From: Streptomyces sp. Tue6028
Lineage (GTDB): Bacteria; Actinomycetota; Actinomycetes; Streptomycetales; Streptomycetaceae
Assembly: GCF_002300165.1 (NCBI RefSeq)
Contig: NZ_MLCE01000002.1
Span: 195,447-259,446 of the forward strand
Reading direction: 5' to 3'
DNA: 64,000 bases
In this document: positions 25,647 to 34,310 of the stretch, piece by piece
How the letters are laid out: every line of letters begins with the position of its first letter
How positions within the stretch are numbered: position 1 is the stretch's first letter
Program-made: the position numbers and the translations under genes
The notes under the pieces: model-generated
What the model was told of the DNA's origin: nothing
Database searches by the model: none
Seen by the model: only the letters and a program-made list of their open reading frames with translations

Positions 25647-25814
25647 TCAGTCCTCGTCCCCGGCGGGGACGACCACGAGGAACGCGTCCGTCTTCAGATC
25701 CATGACCACGGTCGCGGGGACGCCCTCGGTGCGGCGCCGGGCCGCGTACTCCTCCGCGGTCCAGGATCCGCGCGGGGCTCCGGCAGGAAATCGCTCCAGC
25801 ACCTTCGTACCCAT
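25647..25814 (-). CDS. Small hypothetical protein, 55 aa
   Basis: The small soluble protein has normal codon bias; it begins MGTKVLERFPAG and ends with an acidic GDED. GGAGG lies upstream of two close starts: a GTG at 25826 and the ATG at 25814. The ATG was chosen for spacing (11 bases) and a typical N-terminus. Longer in-frame extensions look non-coding. It is divergent from the SDR-DUF2867 gene, with about 200 bp between the two starts. No family is recognised; a WTAEEYAARRRTEG segment resembles short helical DNA- or protein-binding pieces but is not diagnostic. Confidence 0.6.
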   Translation of the reverse strand: MGTKVLERFPAGAPRGSWTAEEYAARRRTEGVPATVVMDLKTDAFLVVVPAGDED

Positions 25815-26011
25815 ACCGGCAGACACCTCCACCTGTGGCCTCGGACTCGGGCCGACGAGTCCCGTGACCTCCGCTTGCCCACGTTTTCCACGGACATGTC
25901 CCATCGATCGTGCGAAGATCCGCCGTTCGCATCCGCCGGTGCCGCTCGTGTGGAAGGGATCAATGGAGAGTGCGGAAGGGGGGCGGCGAGCCGGAATGAC
26001 GGAGGGACCCC

Positions 26012-27541
26012 ATGAGCGACGACGACGCCCGCACCGGGCTGAACTGCCTGGTGACGGGCGCCACCGGCTACATCGGCGGACGACTGGTGCCCGAGCTGCT
26101 GGCCGAGGGGCACCATGTGCGCTGCCTGGCCCGCTCTCCCGACAAACTGCGTGACCACCCCTGGGCGGGCGACGTGGACGTCATGCGCGGCGACGTCACG
26201 AACGTCGGCTCCGTCGCCGAGGCGATGCGCGGCATCGACGTCGCGTACTACCTCGTGCACGCCATCGGATCGAGCCGCGACTTCGAGGACACCGACCGCA
26301 AGGCGGCCCTGATCTTCGCCGAGCAGGCGCGTGCGGCCGGAGTGCGCCGCCTGGTCTACCTCGGCGGCCTCACACCGGCGGGGGTGCCGGAGGAGGAGCT
26401 CTCCCCGCACCTCAGGTCCCGGGCCGAGGTCGGCCGCATCCTGTTGGACTCGGGGGTGCCGACCACGGTGCTGCGCGCCGCGGTGATCATCGGCTCCGGC
26501 TCGGCCTCCTTCGAGATGCTGCGCTACCTCACGGAACGGCTGCCCATCATGGTCACGCCGAGCTGGGTGCACACCCGCATCCAGCCGATGGGCGTACGGG
26601 ACGTGCTGCGCACCCTCGTCGGCAGCGCCCGGATGCCCTCCGACGTCAACCGTGCCTTCGACATCGGCGGCCCGGACGTCCTGACGTACCGGGACATGAT
26701 GCGGCGGTACGCGGCCGTCGCCGGGCTCCCCCGCAGGATCATCCTTGCCGTGCCGGTGCTCACCCCCGGACTCTCCAGTCACTGGGTGGGGCTGGTCACC
26801 CCGGTGCCCGCGTCCATCGCGCGTCCGCTCACCGAGTCGCTGCGGCACGAGGTCGTGTGCCACGAGCACGACATCACCCGGTACGTGCCCGATCCGCCGG
26901 GCCGGCCGATCGGCTTCGACGAGGCGGTGGCACTGGCCCTGCAACGCGTGCAGGACGCGCAGGTCACCACCCGGTGGTCGTCGGCCGCCTACCCCGGTGC
27001 GCCCAGCGACCCGCTGCCCACCGACCCCGACTGGGCCGGCGGCAGCCTCTTCACCGACGAACGCGCACTGATCGTGGACGCACCGCCCGAAGCGCTGTGG
27101 AAGGTCATCGAGGGGATCGGCGGCGACAACGGCTGGTACTCCTTCCCGCTCGCCTGGGCGGTGCGCGGCTGGATGGACCGGCTGGTCGGCGGAGTGGGCC
27201 TGCGGCGCGGGCGGCGGGACGCCACGCGACTGCGGGTCGGCGACTCGCTGGACTTCTGGCGCGTCGAGGAGATCGTGCCGGGCCGTCTGCTGCGGCTGCG
27301 CGCCGAGATGAGGCTGCCCGGCCTGGCCTGGCTGGAGATGTACGCGGAGGTGACCGACGACGGGCGCACCCGGTACCGGCAGCGTGCCCTGTTCCACCCG
27401 CACGGCCTGCTCGGCCAGTTGTACTGGTGGAGCGTGTCGCCGTTCCACGCCGTCGTGTTCGGCGGCATGGCCCGCAACATCGCCAGGACGGCGGCCAAGG
27501 AGACTCCCTCGCGCAGGGGACACACCGCGATGTCACGTTGA
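26012..27541 (+). CDS. SDR-family NAD(P)-binding protein with C-terminal DUF2867 domain
   Basis: The protein has 509 residues. Residues 1-310 are an atypical short-chain dehydrogenase with the dinucleotide site VTGATGYIGGRL and a YYLVHAIGSSRDFE segment typical of NAD(P)H-binding oxidoreductases of this subgroup. Residues about 340-500 are a DUF2867 (SRPBCC-like) domain containing GDNGWYSFPLAWAVRG. In many actinobacteria this protein is encoded with photolyase and LitR-type light-regulated genes, as here. The substrate is unknown. The ATG has GGAGGGACC upstream. The photolyase gene follows in the same direction, so an operon is likely. Confidence 0.88.
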   Translation: MSDDDARTGLNCLVTGATGYIGGRLVPELLAEGHHVRCLARSPDKLRDHPWAGDVDVMRGDVTNVGSVAEAMRGIDVAYYLVHAIGSSRDFEDTDRKAALIFAEQARAAGVRRLVYLGGLTPAGVPEEELSPHLRSRAEVGRILLDSGVPTTVLRAAVIIGSGSASFEMLRYLTERLPIMVTPSWVHTRIQPMGVRDVLRTLVGSARMPSDVNRAFDIGGPDVLTYRDMMRRYAAVAGLPRRIILAVPVLTPGLSSHWVGLVTPVPASIARPLTESLRHEVVCHEHDITRYVPDPPGRPIGFDEAVALALQRVQDAQVTTRWSSAAYPGAPSDPLPTDPDWAGGSLFTDERALIVDAPPEALWKVIEGIGGDNGWYSFPLAWAVRGWMDRLVGGVGLRRGRRDATRLRVGDSLDFWRVEEIVPGRLLRLRAEMRLPGLAWLEMYAEVTDDGRTRYRQRALFHPHGLLGQLYWWSVSPFHAVVFGGMARNIARTAAKETPSRRGHTAMSR

Positions 27542-27619
27542 CGGCCGCATCCGAGGACGTCACCCGAACCGAAGCAGGTGAACGCCGAAACCCTCGCAGC
27601 CCCCACTCGGAGCCACGCC

Positions 27620-28993
27620 ATGACCCTCTCCATCGTCCTGTTCACCTCGGACCTGCGGCTGCACGACCACCCGCCGCTGCGGGCGGCCCTCGACGGCTCG
27701 ACGGCCGTGGTGCCGCTGTTCGTGCGCGACGAGGGCATCGCCGCGTCCGGGTTCACCGCCCCCAACCGGGCGGCGTTCCTCGCCGAGTGTCTGGCCGACC
27801 TCGACACGGGGCTGCGTGAGCGCGGCGGCCGTCTGGTGGTGCGGTCGGGCGACGTCGTCGAGCAGGTGTGCGCGGTGGTCGCCGAGGCGGACGCCGACGA
27901 GGTGCACATGGCCGCGGGAGTCAGCGCGTACGCCCAGCGGAGGGAGGAGCGGCTGCGCGCCGCCCTGGAGGCGGAGGGATGCCGTCTGCACGTCCACGAC
28001 ACGGTGATCACCGCGGTCGCTCCCGGCGACGTCACCCCGGCCGCCTCCGACCACTTCGCCGTCTTCACGCCGTACTACCGTCACTGGTCGCAGCAGCCTC
28101 TGCGGGAGGCGCTGGCCGCGCCCCGGGTGGTCCGGGTGCCGGACGGTGTCGGTTCCGAGGAGGTGCCCGCCCGCGAGAAGGTCGCCGGGGTGTCGGAAGG
28201 GCTGACCGCGGGCGGCGAGGGCGAGGGCCGGCGGCGGCTGACGGCGTGGCTGCGCGGCGGCCTCGGCTCGTACGACGACCGCCACGACGACCTGGCCGGC
28301 GACGCCACCTCCCGGCTCTCCCCCCACCTGCACTTCGGCACGCTGTCGCCGGTGGAGCTCGTCCATCGGGCACGCGCGGCGGGCGGGCCCGGCGCCGCGG
28401 CCTTCGTGCGCCAGGTCGCCTGGCGGGACTTCCACCACCAGGTGCTGGCCGCCCGTCCGGCGGCGTCGGACGCGGACTACCGCACACAGCACGACCGTTG
28501 GCGGTACGGGGCGCGCGCCGAGCGGGACATCGAGGCCTGGAAGCAGGGCCGCACCGGCTACCCGGTGGTCGACGCGGCGATGCGCCAACTGCGGCACGAG
28601 GGCTGGATGCACAATCGCGGGCGCCTGCTGACCGCGAGTTTCCTCACCAAGACGCTGTACGTGGACTGGCGGGTCGGCGCACGGTACTTCCTGGAGCTGC
28701 TGGTCGACGGTGACGTCGCGAACAACCAGCTCAACTGGCAGTGGATGGCCGGGACGGGCACGGACACCCGCCCCAACCGGGTCCTCAACCCGGTGGTGCA
28801 GGGCAAGCGCTACGACCCCGACGGCGCCTACGTGCGCCGCTGGGTGCCCGAGCTGGAGGGCCTCACGGACGCCTCCGTGCACGAACCGTGGAAGCTGCGG
28901 GGCCTGGAGCGGGCCGCCTACGACTACCCGGACCCGGTGGTGGAACTCTCCGAGGGACTCGCCCGGTTCAAGAACGCCCGGGGCCGCCGCTGA
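27620..28993 (+). CDS. phr: Deoxyribodipyrimidine photolyase
   Basis: The 457-residue cryptochrome/photolyase-family enzyme repairs UV-induced cyclobutane pyrimidine dimers with blue light. The N-terminal antenna domain starts SIVLFTSDLRLHDHPPL. The C-terminal FAD domain has SRLSPHLHFGTLSP, WRDFHHQ, and the signature QWMAGTGTDTRPNRVLNP with the electron-transfer Trp residues. The ATG at 27620 has GGAG at fitting spacing and the usual N-terminus; a GTG 14 codons earlier is possible. Its place next to LitR, LitS and DUF2867 genes supports light-induced expression. Confidence 0.95.
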   Translation: MTLSIVLFTSDLRLHDHPPLRAALDGSTAVVPLFVRDEGIAASGFTAPNRAAFLAECLADLDTGLRERGGRLVVRSGDVVEQVCAVVAEADADEVHMAAGVSAYAQRREERLRAALEAEGCRLHVHDTVITAVAPGDVTPAASDHFAVFTPYYRHWSQQPLREALAAPRVVRVPDGVGSEEVPAREKVAGVSEGLTAGGEGEGRRRLTAWLRGGLGSYDDRHDDLAGDATSRLSPHLHFGTLSPVELVHRARAAGGPGAAAFVRQVAWRDFHHQVLAARPAASDADYRTQHDRWRYGARAERDIEAWKQGRTGYPVVDAAMRQLRHEGWMHNRGRLLTASFLTKTLYVDWRVGARYFLELLVDGDVANNQLNWQWMAGTGTDTRPNRVLNPVVQGKRYDPDGAYVRRWVPELEGLTDASVHEPWKLRGLERAAYDYPDPVVELSEGLARFKNARGRR

Positions 28994-29160
28994 CCGGATC
29001 AGGGGGCGGTCTTTACCGGGGGCAGAGGATTCCTTTCCGCAGGCATCCGTACTGGTGGGCGACCGAACCACTCGTACCGGACCCGTCCGCACCGGACCGG
29101 TCCACGACGCGGCCGGCCGCGGTGTCCGGCTCCGGGCCGCCGCACCGGCCAGGAGGCTTC

Positions 29161-29919
29161 ATGCGCATCGCACGGAACGTGGGAACCCTCTTCGTGACCG
29201 GCGCGCTGACCATGACCCTGGCCGCGCTCGCCTGTCCCGCGGTGCTCGGCCTGCAGACGACGGCCGGCGACCAGAGCCGTGTCATCGCGAACACGGCGGC
29301 GGGCCCGCTGACCGAGGCCGACCGCGACTTCGTGGTGAAGGTGCGCGCGGCCGGTCTGTGGGAGTACCCCTCCGGGCAACTGGCCCTGCAGAAGGGCACC
29401 GTCCCGGCCGTCAGGACAGCGGGTCAGCACCTCGTCAGGGGCCACGCCGCGCTGGACGCCACCTGCCGCAGGGTCGCCGCCCGGCTCGGCATCACGCTGC
29501 CGAACAAACCGTCCCCGCAGCAGCAGGGATTCGTGGCGACGCTGAGCGGCGACAGCGGCAGGCAGTTCGACACCGACCTGGCCAACATCCTGCGGGTGAC
29601 GCACGGTCAGATCTTCCCGGTCATCGCGAAGATCCGGGCCACCACCCGGAACACGCTGGTACGGCAACTCGCCGACCAGGCCAACGACACCGTGCTGGAC
29701 CACATCACGGTGATGGAGAAGACCGGACTGGTCGACTTCGGCCAGGTGCTGGTCCAGGAGACCAGCCCTCCGAAGCTGCCCCAGCAGAACCTGACACCTC
29801 CGGCGCCGCAGCCGGGCGAGCCGACCGTCGTGCTCACCCCGCCCGCGGACGGCTCCCCGTCCTCCCCGGCGTCCCCGCCGGCCGCCGCCTCACCGTCCCC
29901 CTCCCCGACGGTGGGGTGA
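29161..29919 (+). CDS. Secreted DUF4142 protein
   Basis: The 252-residue exported protein has a basic start and hydrophobic core (about 8-30) forming a signal peptide or membrane anchor. A four-helix, ferritin-like DUF4142 domain (about 48-200) follows, with TEADRDFVVKVRAAGLWEY and GHAALDATCRRVAARLG. The tail of about 50 residues is Pro/Ser/Ala-rich and probably spans or binds the cell wall. DUF4142 proteins have no firm function but are common in stress regulons. GGAGG precedes the ATG. It lies between the photolyase and litR genes and converges on litR. Confidence 0.9.
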   Translation: MRIARNVGTLFVTGALTMTLAALACPAVLGLQTTAGDQSRVIANTAAGPLTEADRDFVVKVRAAGLWEYPSGQLALQKGTVPAVRTAGQHLVRGHAALDATCRRVAARLGITLPNKPSPQQQGFVATLSGDSGRQFDTDLANILRVTHGQIFPVIAKIRATTRNTLVRQLADQANDTVLDHITVMEKTGLVDFGQVLVQETSPPKLPQQNLTPPAPQPGEPTVVLTPPADGSPSSPASPPAAASPSPSPTVG

Positions 29920-29952
29920 GCGCGGCGGGCGGCAGGACGCCGGGGAACCGTG

Positions 29953-30996
29953 TCAGGGCACCGGCACCGGCCGGTTCTCACCGGGCGCGGCGAAGGAGCC
30001 GTACAGGCTCGCGAGGGTGGCCAGCGCCTCGCTCAGTCCCTGCGGGCGGAGCGTCCCCGGCACCTGCCGTCCCGCCCAGCCCGGCCCGCCGAGCAGCACG
30101 GTGGGCCGGGACCGCGCGCCCTTGACGCCCCAGCTGGTGCTCGCGACGTGCCGGGCCAGTGGATGGTCGGCCGAGGAGCGTGCCTGCGCCCACAGCACGA
30201 CCGCCACCGGTCCGAGGCGCCGCACGGCCGCGGTGAGCGCCTCCGTGGGGACGGCCGCACCGAACATCCGTGTGGGCAGGCCGAGTTCCGTGAGGCTCGC
30301 GTCGAGCGCCTCCAGCGGGAGGCTGTGCTGTTCGCCCGGGACGCAGGCCAGCAGCACGGGACCCACGCCCGGCGTCGCGGGTACGACCTCGGCGGTGGCG
30401 CGGTGCAGCGCGCGGGAGATGTGCCAGGAGAGCAGGTGCTCGACCTCCACGTAGCGGTCCCCGGAGGACTCCCACTTGCGGCCGACCGCGTGCAGGGTCG
30501 GCACCATCACCTCCTCCCAGGCCACGACGAGGCCGTGCCGGGAGACGAGCGCGGTCAACTGGTCGTCCACGGCGGGTGCGTCGAGCCGGACCGCGGCGCG
30601 CGCGAGGCCCTTGCACTCCTTGCGCGCGTCCCCCAGCGGCAGGGCTCCGGGAGCCCGCGACCGCGACCGGGCGGCGTCCGCGCGGTCCGCCGGCGGGCGG
30701 TCGTGCTCGGACGGTGACCGGTCGACGCCCTCCAGGGCGGCCCGGGCCGCCTCGGCGGGCGGAACACCGGCCGAGGTCAGCCGGCACATCTCCTCGAGCA
30801 TCGCCACGTCCTGCGGCGTCCAGCGGCGATGGTGCCCGCCGGAACGCGCCGCCGGTCCCACGCCGTACCTCCGGTCCCAGGACCGCAGGGTGGTGGGCGA
30901 CACCCCGAGGCGGCGCGCCAGGGCGCCCGTGGTGAGTCCCGGTTCGGCGGGTTGTGCGGCCGGTCCGTGCCGGTCCGCCGGTGGCAGGTCACCCAT
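29953..30996 (-). CDS. litR: LitR/CarH-like MerR family light-responsive repressor with B12-binding domain
   Basis: The protein has 347 residues. The MerR winged helix is at about 21-70 (LTTGALARRLGVSPTTLRSW). A four-helix B12-capping domain (about 125-200) contains W175 and E186-H187 in KWESSGDRYVEVEHLLSWH. A Rossmann-like cobalamin domain follows, with EQHSLPL (His224) as the probable lower cobalt ligand region. In this family adenosylcobalamin acts as the light sensor and light breaks the DNA-bound tetramer. The ATG at 30996 sits 12 bp from 11-bp direct repeats typical of its operators. It is divergent from the ECF sigma gene it presumably represses. Confidence 0.9.
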   Translation of the reverse strand: MGDLPPADRHGPAAQPAEPGLTTGALARRLGVSPTTLRSWDRRYGVGPAARSGGHHRRWTPQDVAMLEEMCRLTSAGVPPAEAARAALEGVDRSPSEHDRPPADRADAARSRSRAPGALPLGDARKECKGLARAAVRLDAPAVDDQLTALVSRHGLVVAWEEVMVPTLHAVGRKWESSGDRYVEVEHLLSWHISRALHRATAEVVPATPGVGPVLLACVPGEQHSLPLEALDASLTELGLPTRMFGAAVPTEALTAAVRRLGPVAVVLWAQARSSADHPLARHVASTSWGVKGARSRPTVLLGGPGWAGRQVPGTLRPQGLSEALATLASLYGSFAAPGENRPVPVP

Positions 30997-31007
30997 GCGG
31001 CGACTAT

Positions 31008-31029
31008 ACGACGCAGAAACGACGCGAGT
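31008..31029. promoter_or_regulatory. Direct 11-bp repeats, probable LitR/CarH operator
   Basis: ACGACGCAGAA (31008-31018) and ACGACGCGAGT (31019-31029) are back-to-back 11-bp direct repeats. A weaker third copy (GCGGCGACTAT, 30997-31007) precedes them. CarH-type regulators bind tandem 11-bp direct repeats as tetramers. The block lies in the divergent litR/sigma-gene promoter region, next to the litR start codon. Confidence 0.65.
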
Positions 31030-31171
31030 TGTGGGGATGGTCGTGCGCTTCACACGATGGGGATCCGGACCTGCCGGGGGCAGCGGCCGGCACCCGCCGA
31101 CCCGTGCTGGACGGGTCCGGCCGTCCCGGCCACGGCCGGGACCGAGCCCGCACGACCGAGGAGCCCCGGCC

Positions 31172-31864
31172 ATGACCGCAGATCCGATCCCGGAGCCGTG
31201 CGGTGCCCCACCGACCGTGTCCGACGCGCGCCGCGAGGTGGTTCTGCTCCCGCGCCCGCGGATCGACGGCACCGTCTCCGTACCGGCGCGCTCCGAGCCG
31301 GTCGTCGTGACCGACCTGATCGCGGACGCGTCCATCGGTGCGCACCTGGTGGCGGGCGACGAGGCCGCTCTGGCCGCCGCCTACCGTCGCTGGGGCACTC
31401 TGGTGCACACCCTCGCGTGGCGCTCGCTGGGCGACACACGCGAGGCCGAGGACGTCACGCAGCAGGTGTTCCTGGCCGCGTGGCGGGGCCGGCAGGGCTA
31501 CCGGCCCGAACGTGGCACCGTCGCCGGCTGGCTCGTCGGCATCACCCGCCGCAAGACCGCCGACGCGCTGGCCGCGCGCACCCGCCGCACCGAACTGATC
31601 GCCGCTGCCGCCGGCTCGTTGCCGGCAGGCTCCGACGGCGTCTCGTCCCACCCCGAGGCCGTGCTGGACCGAGTCCTCGTGCAGGACGAGCTGGCGAAGC
31701 TGCCCCCTGTGCAGCAGCACGTGCTGCGCCTCGCGTTCTACGAGGACCTGACCCACACGCAGATCGCCCAGCGCACCGGCTGGCCGCTGGGCACCGTCAA
31801 GAGCCACTGCCGGCGCGGTCTGCACCAGCTGCGCCGCTGTCTGAGGCCGGAGACACCCGGCTGA
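31172..31864 (+). CDS. litS: ECF RNA polymerase sigma factor (LitS-like)
   Basis: The 230-residue ECF sigma factor has an N-terminal extension of about 55 residues. Region 2 follows (about 62-128; WRSLGDTREAEDVTQQVFLAAW), then region 4 (about 170-222) with its HTH (LTHTQIAQRTGWPLGTVKSH). GAGGAG lies upstream of the ATG. The gene is divergent from litR, exactly as litR-litS in Streptomyces light-induced carotenoid systems. In those, light releases LitR repression of litS and LitS then drives the light regulon. The symbol is assigned by context and family. Likely targets here are photolyase, DUF2867 and the lipid operon. Confidence 0.82.
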   Translation: MTADPIPEPCGAPPTVSDARREVVLLPRPRIDGTVSVPARSEPVVVTDLIADASIGAHLVAGDEAALAAAYRRWGTLVHTLAWRSLGDTREAEDVTQQVFLAAWRGRQGYRPERGTVAGWLVGITRRKTADALAARTRRTELIAAAAGSLPAGSDGVSSHPEAVLDRVLVQDELAKLPPVQQHVLRLAFYEDLTHTQIAQRTGWPLGTVKSHCRRGLHQLRRCLRPETPG

Positions 31865-32026
31865 CCGGACGCGCCCGGCCGACCGGACGTCCCGGGCACC
31901 AGAGCCCCCTGTCACGGCCCGTCGGGAAGCCCGTCGCAGGTTCACGCCGATCCGGCCAATCCGTCCGCGCACCGGTTCCGGATCACGTACGTACCGTCGA
32001 GCTCGCCCGTCCTGGAGGACCACCCC

Positions 32027-32611
32027 GTGAAGGAAGCCGTGGAGATCGGGAAGAACCCGGCTGCGGAACCGAATCTGCCGGATCTGATGGCCGAGGTCGC
32101 CCGTGGCGACACGGAGGCCTTCGCCGCGCTCTACGACGTCGTGGCGGGCCCGGCCCTGGGGATCGTGCGGAGGGTGGTGCGGGACGGCGCCCAGTCGGAG
32201 GAGGTGGCCCAGGAAGTGCTGGTCGAAGTGTGGCGGACGGCCGCCCGGTACCGTCCCGAACGCGGCTCGGTGATGAACTGGGTCCTCACCCTCGCCCATC
32301 AGCGGGCGGTGGACCGGGTCCGCTCGGTCGAGGCGTCGGCCGCCCGGGAGCAGCGGGCCGCGCTGCTGGACCGCACGCCCGAGTTCGACGAGGTGACCGA
32401 GCAGGTCGAGGCGCGTCTGGAGCACGAGCAGGTGCGGCGCTGTCTGCGCACGCTGACGGAGCTTCAGCGGCAGTCGGTGACGCTGGCCTACTACCGCGGG
32501 CTGACGTACCGCGAGGTGGCGGAGTTGCTGTCGCTGCCGCTCGGCACGGTCAAGACCCGGCTGCGCGACGGTCTCATCCGCCTGCGCGACTGCCTGGGGG
32601 TGGCGGCGTGA
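32027..32611 (+). CDS. ECF RNA polymerase sigma factor (SigK/SigL-like)
   Basis: The 194-residue two-domain sigma factor has region 2 at about 20-90 (DTEAFAALYDVV and SEEVAQEVLVEVWRTAARY) and region 4 at about 125-185 with the HTH LTYREVAELLSLPLGTVKTR. Such sequences belong to the group whose activity is controlled by RskA-type anti-sigma factors, and one is encoded next, overlapping by 4 bp (GTGA). It starts with GTG behind a strong GGAGG. Having two ECF sigma genes side by side suggests a cascade or two inputs to the same light/oxidative response. Confidence 0.93.
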   Translation: MKEAVEIGKNPAAEPNLPDLMAEVARGDTEAFAALYDVVAGPALGIVRRVVRDGAQSEEVAQEVLVEVWRTAARYRPERGSVMNWVLTLAHQRAVDRVRSVEASAAREQRAALLDRTPEFDEVTEQVEARLEHEQVRRCLRTLTELQRQSVTLAYYRGLTYREVAELLSLPLGTVKTRLRDGLIRLRDCLGVAA

Positions 32612-33360
32612 GGACGGCCGATCCGCACACTCTGACCGGCGCGTACGCGCTGCACGCCCTCGACGACGACGAGCGGGCGCGGTTCGAGGCGCATTCCGCG
32701 GACTGCGACGCCTGCACTCAGGAGGTCCTGGAGCTGCGGGCCGCCGCCGCGCGGCTGGCCCTCGCGGTCACGGTGTCCCCCGCCCCCGAGCTCAAGTCCG
32801 AGGTCATGCGGCGGATCACCGCCGTGCGGCAGGACGCGCCCCGCACGATTCCGCTCGCGCGGCCCGGACGTCTCGCGGCCCGCGCGCACCGCATGTCACG
32901 CTGGGTGCCGGCCGCCTGCCTGGCCGCCGCGGCCCTGTTCGGCGGTGTGGCGGTGTGGCAGCACGACCGCGCCGAGGAGGCACAGGACCGGGCGCGGCGG
33001 TCGGAACGGCAGGGCGACGAGCTCGCCTCCGTGCTGGCCGCCCCGGACGCCCGGACACGGACGGCGAAGCTGGCGGACGGCGCGACGGGCACCGTGGTGG
33101 TGTCCAAGGGCCTCGACCGGGCCGTGTTCATCGCCTCGGGGATGGCGGCACCGCCGGACGGCAAGGTCTATCAGCTGTGGTTCGACGACGGGGGCAGCAT
33201 GCGGTCCGCCGGGCTGATGGACCCGGGACGCACCGACGAGGCGGTACTGATGCGCGGCCCCGTGGACAAGGCGTCCGGTCTGGGCGTCACGGTCGAACCG
33301 GCCGGCGGTTCGACCGAGCCGACCTCCGCGCCGGTGGCGCTGGTCGACTTCCCCGCCTGA
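32608..33360 (+). CDS. RskA-type zinc-binding anti-sigma factor, membrane anchored
   Basis: The protein has 250 residues. The N-terminal anti-sigma domain carries a zinc-binding His29-x3-Cys33-x2-Cys36 (HSADCDAC). One membrane helix lies at about 99-117. An extracytoplasmic RskA domain follows (about 125-250) with KVYQLWFDDGG, the family hallmark. It would hold the cotranslated ECF sigma factor at the membrane until released, in related systems by proteolysis or by oxidation at the zinc site. The GTG start overlaps the sigma gene's stop. A 14-bp-stem terminator begins right at its stop codon. Confidence 0.94.
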   Translation: MRTADPHTLTGAYALHALDDDERARFEAHSADCDACTQEVLELRAAAARLALAVTVSPAPELKSEVMRRITAVRQDAPRTIPLARPGRLAARAHRMSRWVPAACLAAAALFGGVAVWQHDRAEEAQDRARRSERQGDELASVLAAPDARTRTAKLADGATGTVVVSKGLDRAVFIASGMAAPPDGKVYQLWFDDGGSMRSAGLMDPGRTDEAVLMRGPVDKASGLGVTVEPAGGSTEPTSAPVALVDFPA

Positions 33361-33397
33361 CCGTCCCGCCCCCTCCGGCCTCCGGGGGCGGGACGGT
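33360..33397. terminator. Strong hairpin terminator between converging operons
   Basis: A perfect 14-bp stem (33360-33373 with 33384-33397) and a 10-base loop start at the last base of the anti-sigma stop codon. A second smaller stem (33409-33418 with 33426-33435) follows. Both can serve the converging lipid operon. Confidence 0.88.
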
Positions 33398-33476
33398 CTT
33401 CCCCGCGTCGCCCGCCGGCCCCCTTCCGGCGGGCGGCGCCCCCTGACCGGGGTGTGGCCGACCGGAAGGGGGCCTG

Positions 33477-34310
33477 TCAGGTCGAGCTCGGGGGTGTGGG
33501 CGCGGGCCCGCGCCGCTTCGGCGGCACGGGGAAGAATCCGCTGGTCCTCGCGACGTACTCGGCGAATCCCGGGCGTTCGGCCATGTGCCGTTCGAGCATG
33601 GGCTTTCCGCTGCCCTTGATGAGCAGACCGCTCATCACCAGGGGAGACACGGCGGCCACCGCCGCCGACGCGCCGGAGTCGCAGGCGAGCAGGTACAGGC
33701 CCCACCAGACGCAGAAGTCCCCGAAGTAGTTGGGATGCCGCGTCCAGCTCCAGAGCCCCTGGTCCATGATCCGGCCCCGGTTGGCCGGGTCGGCCTTGAA
33801 CCGGGCCAGCTGGGCGTCGCCCACCGCCTCGAAGAACAGGCCGAGCGTCCACAGCGCGGTGCCGGCCCAGGCGAACGCGGTGAGCGGACCGGGCACGTAC
33901 TGGGCGGCCTGCACGGGCAGCGACACCAGCCAGACCAGGGCTCCCTGGAGCAGGTAGACCTTGTACAGCGCGTACAGGTCGCGGTTGCCCGGCGCCTTGT
34001 CGAGCATCGCCTCGTAACGGGGGTCCTCGCCGTGGCCGCGGCCCCGCCGCGCGATGTGCACGGCGAGCCGCAGCCCCCACACCGAGGTCAGCGCGGTCAC
34101 CAGGATCCGGCGTCCGTCGTCGCCCGCGCCGCCGGACGCGGCGAACGTCACGAGGGCGACGGCGGTGAAGCCGAGCCCCCAGGCGATGTCGACGACGCGG
34201 TGGACGCCCTTGCGGACGGCGACGGCGAAGGTGGCCAGCATGACGGCGAGCGCGACGCCTGCCGCGAGAGCCAGATTCTGGGCGAAGGCGCCCCACGGGA
34301 AGCCGGTCAC
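33477..34310 (-). CDS. DUF1295 membrane protein (steroid 5-alpha-reductase-like)
   Basis: The 277-residue integral membrane protein has about six or seven helices. The C-terminal part carries the reductase/methyltransferase-like signature TRHPNYFGDFCVWWGLYL and SGKPMLERHMAERPGFAEYV, typical of DUF1295 (isoprenylcysteine-methyltransferase/5-alpha-reductase superfamily). A GTG start overlaps the upstream cfa-like stop (GTGA). It is last in a five-gene operon with two fatty-acid methyltransferase-like enzymes, so it probably reduces or rearranges a lipid intermediate using NADPH. The exact substrate is unknown. Confidence 0.9.
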   Translation of the reverse strand: MTGFPWGAFAQNLALAAGVALAVMLATFAVAVRKGVHRVVDIAWGLGFTAVALVTFAASGGAGDDGRRILVTALTSVWGLRLAVHIARRGRGHGEDPRYEAMLDKAPGNRDLYALYKVYLLQGALVWLVSLPVQAAQYVPGPLTAFAWAGTALWTLGLFFEAVGDAQLARFKADPANRGRIMDQGLWSWTRHPNYFGDFCVWWGLYLLACDSGASAAVAAVSPLVMSGLLIKGSGKPMLERHMAERPGFAEYVARTSGFFPVPPKRRGPAPTPPSST

